NCBI GenBank assembly: GCA_009733575.1
Contig: ML769550.1
Span: forward strand, 62,001-126,000
Origin: Gymnopus androsaceus JB14
Taxonomy: Eukaryota; Basidiomycota; Agaricomycetes; Agaricales; Omphalotaceae
Direction of reading: 5' to 3'
Length of the DNA: 64,000 bases
Every line of letters begins with the position of its first letter. The stretch's first letter is position 1. The notes under the pieces are model-generated. The model did not search any database. It saw only the letters and a list, made by a program, of their open reading frames with translations, and was not told the origin of the DNA. The position numbers and the translations under genes were made by a program. Shown one piece after another: positions 45,119-54,289 of the stretch.

Positions 45119-46456
45119 AAAGAACAAGCAAGCTGGGTAAACACCTCAACTCTCAGTGCCATTGTCATGCCACACTATTAAGACAGAAACAATGGGTTCA
45201 TTGAGGGATCATGTCAGGCCTTGGCTCATTTCCAGACACTCCCTGCATCTGCTATCCACCCACTGATGTTTCCCACGCTTCCTGACCGTCCACAGATACT
45301 TCCCATACTCATTACCTAGTGTGCAGGCACTTTCCATGCTTATTTACCATTTATCCTGCCTGCTGGGCACTTTCTACATGTGATTACCAGTTATCCTGCC
45401 TCCCGGGTGCCTCCCGCACTTGATAACCATCCATCAGGCCCTCCCAATGACTTACACAGCCACCCTACAGTATATAAGTAGACACCTCGAGTCCATGTAC
45501 CCTAGTCTGTTATTACCATTGTTACCAAACCAATCCCATTTTGCTTCTGTCTCTGTCTCTGTCTCTCTATTTTCTATCTGTTCTAATCAGTTGTGCCTTC
45601 CGAGCTCCATTCAAAGGCCCACTGTCATCTGCATTAACTGCAAGACTCTGTCCATAGATACCAAATCTACATCCAGAGCTCACTGTCTTCTATCCCTGTT
45701 TACGACTTTACAACCAAGCTTCCCAGGAGCTTCCTATTTGGGTTTTGCTACCTCTAGAAACTCTGGGACCATCCGCTTTCACTCAATTCCGTCCACTCCC
45801 ACGCTATTTCCACCCACTCTCACCCTATTCCGTCCGCTCCCACGCTATTCCCATCCGCTTTCACCCTATTCCATCCGCTCTTGTGCTATTCTGTCCGCTC
45901 CCACGCTATTTCCGTCCGCTTTTGCTGTATTCCACCCGCATTATCCATATTTGGACTTATTACACCTTTTTGGACCACCCCTTCATCCATTTTCCATCCG
46001 CTTCCACTCATTCCTGGTTGTCGGACCACAATACCACCCGCTTCCTCATGATTACGTCATCAGGTGGCTCGTACACTGTTCCTTGCACCTCTGAGGCTTG
46101 TACTGTTCCATACAACACTCATACTACTGTCCAGACCCACCTTATGGCACGGTTACCCCGGGTGGTCGCATTTGGTCTCCACCTACATCTAGGTGCGAGA
46201 CATTCAGGATACCTTGGTTTGAGATCCGTTTTGTGCACCGGGTCTCACAGATCAGATTGGAAGATGTAAACCTACAATGAGTGAAGCAGTAATTGCAAAT
46301 GGGACCAACCTGAAATTTGCATTCTGAATCAAAAGAATAAGCAAATGACTTACCATAGAGGCCTAGCTCTGTGGAAAGGCTTTCTTGTGGGGCTGGTCCA
46401 TGCATTTGTGTCACCCAATAACAGTTCCCATTCTCCAGCTGCAATTGCAGTACTCG
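45119..46456 (-). pseudogene. MFS transporter 5' fragment (copy)
   Basis: Copy of the first three exons of the MFS gene at 3048-5758. The third exon is cut after about 16 codons (near 45121), where the duplication begins; exons 2 and 1 lie at about 46276-46310 and 46350-46456. Intron 2 carries a 1-kb LTR (45212-46249). The start codon and exon-1 codons are still visible but with changes (for example ERG to ELG in the antisense frame). No downstream transporter exists, so it is dead. Confidence 0.75.
45212..46249. mobile_element. Solo LTR, 1038 bp
   Basis: Starts TGTCAGGCC and ends GGGTCTCACA, with target duplication GATCA (45207-45211 and 46250-46254). Unit 1 has the empty site GAGGGATCAGATTGG (about 5536). 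Promoter-like CAGTATATAAGTAG at about 45469. A minisatellite of about 22-bp units (CCGCTCCCACGCTATTC and variants) occupies about 45775-45940. The strand could be plus, judged from the TATA-like box. No internal retroelement genes remain. Confidence 0.85.
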
Positions 46457-46666
46457 CCATTTGAGGAGATAAGCACATGGGATTTAGAAAATAATTTGCT
46501 GAGCAAGTTTCCACACTGAAATATCTTGATAAGCCAAAGATGGCATATTGCTCATCACGTGATAATTCTCATGCCCAATTGTGGCTTATCAGGAGTCACA
46601 TGCAAATTTCAGTGTGGAAATTTGCTGGGTTTCCAGTCCACACAAAGTATGGCGCCATTTCATGTA

Positions 46667-46693
46667 CATCAGCAAAAACTGTTTTTTCTGATG
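46667..46693. mobile_element. 27-bp mini fold-back with TA duplication
   Basis: CATCAGCAAAAACTG is followed immediately by its near-complement ending CTGATG. TA flanks both sides. The right arm of the host element has CATTTCATGTAAGCAGATC without it, so it inserted at TA. The ends match those of the 309-bp element at 47456-47764, of which it looks like an internally deleted copy or an excision remnant. Confidence 0.7.
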
Positions 46694-46944
46694 TAAGCAG
46701 ATTTTCTCATGTGACTTTAAGATAACATGGGCGTTTATTACTCTAGCTCAATGCATGCAAACTTTGGGCCTGCACTCCACTTCCCTCCCCTCCCTCACTA
46801 CGCTTGGGGGTCCCTCAGACCGGGAAGCCTTGGCAGGCACTCTAAAGCCTTATTTGCACTTTCAAACACACCAAACCCCTAACCTCTAACCCAACCCCAA
46901 ACCCTAACCACAGGATAAATATTAAATGAAAAATATACAAGGCA

Positions 46945-47020
46945 CTGGATTCAAACCCGTGGCTCTAGCAGTAATAGCACCAAGCTACCACCACTGATAC
47001 CGTTACACCATTGTCCCATG
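46945..47020 (-). repeat. tRNA-like (SINE-type) segment
   Basis: On the minus strand a match to the RNA polymerase III box A (TGGTGTAACGG, 47010-47000) is followed 43 nt later by a match to box B (GGTTTGAATCC, 46957-46947). No acceptor stem can be formed, so it is not a tRNA gene. It is followed by CCCTAA-like repeats (46872-46913). Likely a SINE head. Confidence 0.45.
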
Positions 47021-47455
47021 TGTAGTTAGAATCATTAATAGAATATGTCAGTAAGCAAGCACCGTTTTGGGAAATAGGCATTATCTATAAATCACATGGG
47101 CCGATCTGCTTACATGAAATTGCGCCATACTTTGGGCAGACTTGAAAATCACAAATTTTTTTCTAAATCCTGTGTGAAGTAGAGGAACCCTCGTTAGATT
47201 AAGTACGAGGAGAAAAAGGTACTAGATATGGATGCCTGGCCTCAGCTCATTCTGGCTTTCCTATGCATTGTGTAAACCTGCAAGAGATGTCGTTGAACTG
47301 CTTCAACTGCCTTCAGGCTTTGGGACTTTAAATTTGCTTCAGGCAAGCCTCAACCTCAACGAAAATGCGTGCCTTTCTCATTTGAAAGCTTCACTTGAGT
47401 GGCAGTGACCAGCCACACACTGCAGGATGCCATGTTTGAACACATATGGTGATAA

Positions 47456-47764
47456 CATCAGAAAAAACTGTTTTGGGCCCAGGAGGATCTAAGGTCACCT
47501 AGTCCTCTTAGGCAACCTGAGGCATCCTAGTTGGCCCAGGAAAAAGGGTAAAACTTTGGACACCTCAGGTATCCTAGTCATCCTAGGTGTCCTAGGAGAC
47601 TCTGGGATGTCCTGAGGCATCCTGGAGCATCCTGAGGCATCCTGAGGCATCCTGAGGTGTCCAAAGTTTTACCCTTTTTCCTGGGCCAACTAGGATGCCT
47701 CAGGTTGCCTAAGAGGCCTATGTGACCTTAGATCCTCCTGGGCCCAAAACAGTTTTTGCTGATG
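47456..47764. mobile_element. 309-bp palindromic fold-back MITE
   Basis: Near-perfect palindrome, ends CATCAG.AAAAACTGTTTTGGGCCC and complement, centre made of a tandem array of CCTGAGGCATCC. Unit 1 has the empty site GGTGATAAGTATCTTCG (about 6119). A 2-bp duplication (AA) is consistent with the flanks. Non-coding. Confidence 0.8.
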
Positions 47765-48230
47765 AAGTATCTTCGTCCTTGCTTCTACTGCCTCTGATAT
47801 GCAGCTAGTCTTCACTGCAGTGGATCTGAGAATTTAAACTCATTCAACTTGCGCAGTGATGGACTTCTGTGTAAAGATTCAAGAGTTTTCATGGAATGAT
47901 GCTTCAAAGCTTCAAACGCCTATTCAACTACCATTCCTTGCAAGTATTGGTATGCTATTCCCAGAGAGGCTTTTTGAATCAATGTGATTTACTTGGCACC
48001 GATGCATATCAAAAGGAATCAACTGTTGGATCTGAATATCTATTGACTCCACGGTGAATGCTAAATTTTCTCCTGTTCATCAAGCATTTACTTGCTTCTA
48101 GTAGGCTGTCTCCCAACTACAAGTGAATCTTCCATCTCCCATTGTAATTAAGACCATGTATGTCCATCCTCGACATTTTCAAGCCAGAATATAATTGCAC
48201 ATCTAACAAATGCTAGCGAACCGGCTACTT

Positions 48231-50616
48231 GGATAAGATATGCTATGGCTGGAGAGTGGGAACAGAGGTCTAAATGATATTTAGACCCATATAACTTTAT
48301 GGTTTGGCTGGGCTTGGCCCATGCATGGACGGGACACATAAAACCTGAGTTCACCGTACCAGAGTACAGGTCACTTTCTATTCTGCAGGGTGGGAGGGTG
48401 GAAAAGCTGAAAAACGCGCTACCGCATGTAAGGTGCATTGAGAGTTCAAGCTCAAGAGTTGAGCATCTAATCAGAACTGTCAATGCCTGGGCGCCTATCT
48501 TATCCTGGAATAAGATATGCTATGGCTGGAGAGTGGGAACAGAGGTCTAAATGATATTTAGACCCATATAACTTTATGGTTTGGCTGGGCTTGGCCCACC
48601 CAAAGATAGCGAGAGACATGGTGCACCTCACCAGAGCCGAGGCTCCAACCAACACGAATCTTGCCAGCCACCCCACCAGAGTCATGGCAATGTTAGTACC
48701 AAGAAAATATTATCAATTTAGTAACATATAAAACAAGAAATAAACTAATTGTCAACCGACAATATTATTGAACTGAAAATTGAAAGAATGTGAAAATTTT
48801 AAAGCAATCTAATAAGATTATCATCAGCGACGAGCTCATCAGACAAAATGCCAGCTGGCAGAAATAAAAATAAAGTAGTACTGTCAAAAGACAAGTACCA
48901 GCCCAGCTGGGCACACCAGCTGGTGTATAGAAGTCACCAATAAAGTGGTACTGTCAAGAGACAAGTACCTGCCCAGCTGGGCACACCAGCTGGTGTATAG
49001 AAGTTTTTAAGAGACAAATAAAATATCATCAAAAGATGGATATTTAACCCAGCTGGGTTTTGAAACAAGAGAGGAAATAGAAAGTAGAAATAGACTCACC
49101 TATTTGCAAGAACAGGTAGTCTTCAACCAAGGAATTGTGAGTTGCACTTTCCAGAAAAGGCTTGGTGGGGGCCACCACAGCAAGAACAGATGTGAGCATC
49201 ATTGCATCCCGGTTTACATGAGCTATAGACATTCCACGAGATGCAAATCTTTTTATGCTCAGGGGTGTAAAGTGATTTCCCAACAAGCCTGGCCCATACC
49301 ATCTTCGGGAGGGATGCATTGGATTCATGGTCCTTGAGCGAATGCCCTTGATGACCACATCCAATACAACAAAGAATCGAGGGTTTACGAGGCGAAGATA
49401 TCAGATTCAAGGAAACGGAAGGAGCTGTGGTGGGCATTGGTTCGAAAGATGACAAGGAAGAAAGGCGTTCCTGGAGAGCTTCACCCATCTTTTGGATCTG
49501 GGCTGCAGTCTCGGAGGCGTGGATGGCGTTTCTGGTTTCAAGGTAATACTCATCCGGATTGAAAGTGCAAGCCTGGCGCTCAAACTTCTTTCGGAGAGTT
49601 TCCTCAATCGGCTTCCAGTAACGATACCTATCCTTGACGTCTGGTCGGTCCTGCCACCACTCGGAATGATCGTGCAGATACATCGCATACTCTCCTTCCT
49701 CCCCTAGAGCTTCCCTTTCCGCTTCGAATCGGACCCTATTGTCCCCACATTCCTTAAAATCCCTTTCTTCCACCCCTTCGAGACCATCATCAATGTCTGC
49801 TCCGAGTTTCTTGGCCATCTCAATCATACTCCAAACGAAAAACTGCTTCTTTCCAGATAGCAGGTCAGGGTTGGTGACTTTGGTTGAGGTAAATTCGTTC
49901 TGATATTCGTCGATGTAACGAAGGCTTCGGTTGGAAAAGAAGGAGAGGGGAATGAGGATGTCGGCGTTCGCTAGTGCAAAGAGTCCCTCTGCGAACTCGA
50001 TTTTGGTCGGGCGGCGCATGTCAATGGGAGTGAGGGGTTTTCGTTTTATGATCCGCCGTTTCTTCCTCTTATGTTCCTCCTCTTCGTCCCCCGAATCTCT
50101 ACCCTCCTGCCTATTCCTCTCTGTTCTTTCCGTCTCTTCCCTCTGTTTCGCCTCCGCTTCCTTCTTATTCAACCTTGCCATCCATACCAATGTGTCGGGC
50201 GGAATATGGCCTTTGAGAGTTTCGAAGAGACTTTTGTTGTGGCGGATTAAGTCCCAGTCATCTCAATCAATGGTAATGAGGGACGCGCAGGGAGATCCAG
50301 GGTTAGGTGTGCTGCCCATAAGGTATTCCGAAGTTTTGGCACTGCGAGCAGCGTTCTGATTCCAGATTTTGAAGTTTATGGCGAGTTTTTCTGGTAGAGA
50401 GAGACCTCTGAAGAAAGCAGTGATTTCTTCGGTGGCATGCGTGATTCGTCGCCTAGTAGCGTCTGAGAGTGAAGGACCCGATGGGATAATGCGAGTCATA
50501 GCGAAGAAAAGCTGAAAAACGCGCTACCGCGTGTAAGGCGCGTTGAGAGTTCAAGCTCGAGAGTTGAGCGTCTAATCAGAACTCTCAATGCCTGGGCGCC
50601 TATCTTATCCCGGAAC
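48231..50616 (-). mobile_element. Element with a DIRS-type gag gene, with a partial second copy
   Basis: Inserted relative to unit 1 (CTACTTCGACTTGGACTTAC there). The right and left ends share inverted GGATAAGATAxGC. At the left lies a second, truncated copy head to tail: 48231-48313 repeats 48509-48595, and 48395-48506 repeats 50505-50615. Within it is a duplication of about 73 bp (48898-49005, with GCCCAGCTGGGCACACCAGC). The only gene is a gag-like ORF (49123-50499). It could be a non-autonomous relative of a DIRS element. Confidence 0.55.
49123..50499 (-). pseudogene. Gag-like zinc-finger protein of a mobile element
   Basis: 459 codons on the minus strand, with one in-frame TGA at 50263-50265 (between LITID and DDWDLIRHN). 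N-terminal part MTRIIPSGPSLSDATRRRIT; a highly charged region with a long Glu/Arg/Lys stretch (residues about 115-150, coiled-coil-like); then WYxxKPIEETLRKKFERQ-like helices. The C-terminus is a double finger: CCIGCGHQGHSLKDH and CISWNVYSSCKPGCNDAHIC followed by CCGGPHQAFSGKC. The spacing C-x-x-W-N...C...C...H-x-C-x-x-C-G resembles the DIRS protein at 18739-19354, hence the assignment. No RT follows. Confidence 0.6.
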
Positions 50617-51714
50617 TTGGACTTGCATTGATTGACAATATAGTCCGACTCGGTTTGTTCCCCATCATCATACCAAGTTTCTCTTTTTACAACTGCTGCT
50701 TTTGGCACTTCACGAGGCACGATAGAATTCGAATGGGTCCCTTTCAAAAGGTCGAGTGCTACGGTCATAGTTAATGCTAGATCTGGCTACAAATTCCTCG
50801 GAGTCCATACTATTCGAACTCATTCCGATGATATATCGGAATGACCAACAAATGAACCGTACATTCCACCTCGTCATTACTAATTTCCTTTGCCTGACCC
50901 ACTCCAGGAGATTTTCAAACTTTGCACCCTCGTGCATAGTATGGGTCTGAGTGCCTAAGATTCAGAACGTAGTACCCAGAGCGTAGTACCATATGCGCGC
51001 ACTAGGAAAACAGCTAGCGTATCTAAACCTCTAAAGACAGAGGGATACATGGCCGCTCTTCAAGGATTATACAAGAAGGGAGTCGAACGCCTGGCGCCAG
51101 GAGAATAAGACATACTCTTTAAGATACAAGGCTAAAGATCGGTTCCCTACATTGATTTCAACTACTCCAACTTCAAAACCTGAAATGTGGCTCGGTTCCC
51201 TGGATCCTAGTTAACCTTGGCGGCCTGGCCCTTTTACTGAAGATCGTTCTGGAGACTACATACATAATGGAGTTTCAGATCCAGACTCCTATATTGTACC
51301 TGCATCTATAGCCTGTCGTACATACCGGTATGCTCTTCGGTTCCCGTCCTTCATTGTTTTCTGCAGGGTCTAATCCAACATCTTTGCCTCCCTATGTGCC
51401 TGTGTCTAAGGCAACGCATCAAATGCTAAATTGTTCATAGCAATTTCGCTATTGGTTCGCGATTCTAGACGTGAGTCCTGTCCAGCAAGACTTCCTATAG
51501 CGCCACTCAAATTATTAAATGCGTTCCCAGTTGCCAATTCTGAATTCATCCTGGATAATTTCATCATGTGCCGTATTTAAAGATTTTATTCCCGGGAAGG
51601 AAAGGAAGAATGCTTGGCCGACTACATATTGAAGGGCGACGGAACGTCTCCCACTCTTAGCTTTCCTTCTCCCCACGGATTCTTTCTCACTCTTGAACTT
51701 GGTTGGGTAAAAGA

Positions 51715-53176
51715 ATGACCCTCTCGGGGTATGCGACGGCGCTAATTGCAGCACTCTTATCGTGTGTTTTATTCGGTAAATGCTCCACCATTCAACTTCA
51801 CTTACTTAACCTCCCGTAACCATTTTTTACTAGGATTCTATGTTTCCGTGGCTTTGCGCACTTCTTTCATTCTGTGGACCAGATTCAAAGCAAAGCGGAG
51901 AAATCATTATTTAGTTATCACCCATGTCTTACTCGCTTTGCTTGTGACAACGGTATGTTTTCCGTGCTTTGACCGCTATAAGACTATGTAACAGAACCCG
52001 CATAGCGCACTGTTGCTGTTATGGTACGCACAATGTTGCCGGTTCTACAGCAAACATATACATCCCGAGATGTTTGGGAAAAGGACACGTACGGACACAA
52101 GCCACGGATGATGAACTTACCAGTCTGACTGAGGATTTAGTGTGTTTGTGGACGCCCTTTGGACGACATCTCTGGTAATATCCGATGCTTTCATCGTAAG
52201 TCCCTCGGGCCTCTCGGTTCAACTTACTTATATACATATGTGCTGACTCCTTTTTGTTTGTCAGTGCTATCGCACCTATATTGTCTGGGATCGAAATATA
52301 TACACCCAGATAATACCTATCCTTCTCCTTTGTGGAAACATTGGTGAGTTAATTAGCGCAATCCTACTTTGAGGTTCTGATTACCATCACTGTAGTCGTC
52401 ATGGTTCTAAGAATCCGCATTGAAGGTAACTCTACCTTAGGTTTGACGAACCCAGTCAAATACTTTGTTGAATTGGGAAATATGTCAATGATTTTTGAGG
52501 TTTTAACCCTCGTACTGAACCTTCTAAATACTGGTCAGTTTTCAAGGATTCTTGTCTATTTTGCTTGTTTTTTTTGAAGACAATCCAATTTATAGGTATG
52601 ATCGCATATCGAATTTGGAGCGTTCGCAAAGGGACGCACAATTCGAGGATGGTGAGATCAGATATGCTTACCAATCTTGTCACCGTTCTGGTTGAATCAG
52701 GTATTATGCTCTGGTCGAATCTCAGGACCGTTAAATAACTTGCAAATTTTGTCAAGCTGCCATTTACACCGTTGTCCTCGTGGTGGACATCGTCCTCCTC
52801 GTCTATGGGAATGCATTACTATTAGTATTCATCGATATCCAAACACCAATCATAGGGATCGTGGTACGTTTTTACCTCGGGAATTTAGCCTCTGTGTTCA
52901 TATATATTGCTTTAGTTCTCCAACATCATCATTAGGGTCACTGAAGGTAGTGCATTTGGTTCCTCGAGTGGAACCGGCGGCAATGGAAGCAGAGATCGAG
53001 TGACTTGGCCAAGAGCGACAATACGCAGTGGAGGACCAGTGCCTACAGAAATAAATATGCAGACAATTATCAGCACGCATAGCGATCGAGTTGAAGCTGG
53101 GGATCGCGAAAGCGATATCGATAAATCTTACATGGACTTGGAAACAGGTATTCCGCCGCGAACGGGTGACCTGTAA
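51715..53176 (+). CDS. 7TM protein, copy 2 of 3
   Basis: Paralogue of 9021-10450 within unit 2. Nine exons: 51715-51775, 51834-51952, 52006-52088, 52141-52195, 52265-52343, 52396-52533, 52596-52700, 52757-52863 and 52916-53176, giving 335 codons plus stop. Helices and the CYRTYIVWDRN motif are as in copy 1; the tail ends IPPRTGDL. Exons 2-8 have the same lengths as copy 1 with every phase kept, and the differences are mostly single substitutions. No promoter motif could be singled out. Family function unknown; likely a membrane receptor or sensor by topology only. Confidence 0.8.
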
Positions 53177-54289
53177 GGTGGTCTAGGTAGTCTATATACG
53201 TAATTGGTTTTGTATCATGATCATACTTGGGCAGCCAGGAGCGCGACTGTATTCCGACTGGGTCTAGGGAAGCTTGTGCACATGAAGGTGCCAACATCAG
53301 CTACAGTACTGAAAACTCAGACAAACAAGGCAAGAGGGAAGGAAGAAGAGATGGCAAAATGCAGAAGCATTCTCCGCCCCATACAACTTACACAGAAAGG
53401 GCCGCCTATGAACGGAGCAGTAAAAAGAAAAAAAAAACTTGAAGTATTTACGCGTTCGATTAATGCATTGATAGGGAATCGAACCACCGGCAGGTCGAAT
53501 TTTGTGATTGCCTTCGCGTCCTATGAAATCTCGGTAGAGTAGAATCTCTTCCTCCCCACCCATCTTCCCTCCCGAGCTAGACAAACCATCAATTACCTCC
53601 GCTACCTAATCTTGGTGAGTTTGTTCTGTGGCGGTCGTACCCTCCACTCAGAGTAAACGCGAACGCACCTACATACTCAAGTCTCTCAATACAGTACCAT
53701 TCGAAGGTTGGTATCATAGGGCATCTGCTCATCGTGTCTGTTGACCTTTGCAAGCTCTGATGATAACCATGCATTTTCTTTTCTCTCCAGTCTCGTTCCA
53801 GGAAGAATTGCTTTCAGATGGGAAGGAGCCACATATCCCATCGTCATTGTCCAGGAACGAAGAAGGCGATAGTACAGGTGTTTCATCGGCGAACGGGAAA
53901 ATATCACTGGAAGGGAACGCCCACCAACAACATTCATCGGCTGATCGAATTTTTGGAACGCCTGTGCTGTAGGCGAGTATAGAAGTGAACTTCCATTGAA
54001 GTTCGAGATCATATCGAGACGCTGACTCCGCTTAGGTCGATTTGAAGACTTCCTCGTGGATGCACCGTCGCTAGGGACAGTTTCCGAAGGTTCAGTTTAA
54101 TCCGACTTGTTTCGAGACTGTAGCAGAGTGTAATGATCAGTTGACAAGAGCAATTCGGAGGTGGAAGATTTCAATGGCAGTGGAAGGAAGTAGGGCTTGT
54201 TCATGTTTCTGAGCTTAAGCTTGCCCATGCAGCAGGGGACTGATGGCATTTCAGATCCACGGACTCCTATATTTCGTTGCATACACCAC

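Larger units (their letters stand above)
46474..47177. mobile_element. TIR element with nested insertions
   Basis: About 700 bp absent from unit 1 (GATAAGTAGAGG there). Outer inverted repeat CACATGGGATTTAGAAAA / complement near 47160; the arms extend past AAAGTATGGCGCCATTTCAT. The left arm was later hit by a fold-back element of about 125 bp (about 46502-46630, ends AGCAAGTTTCCACACTGAAAT / complement) and by a 27-bp palindrome (46667-46693). Ends are good to a few bases. Confidence 0.65.

Noticed and set aside
46945..47020. tRNA gene
   Set aside because: Promoter boxes match, but no acceptor or anticodon stem can be drawn.
48231..50616. Helitron
   Set aside because: A hairpin (GTCTAAATGATATTTAGAC) lies near one end, but no CTRR end, no TC start and no Rep/helicase gene are present.
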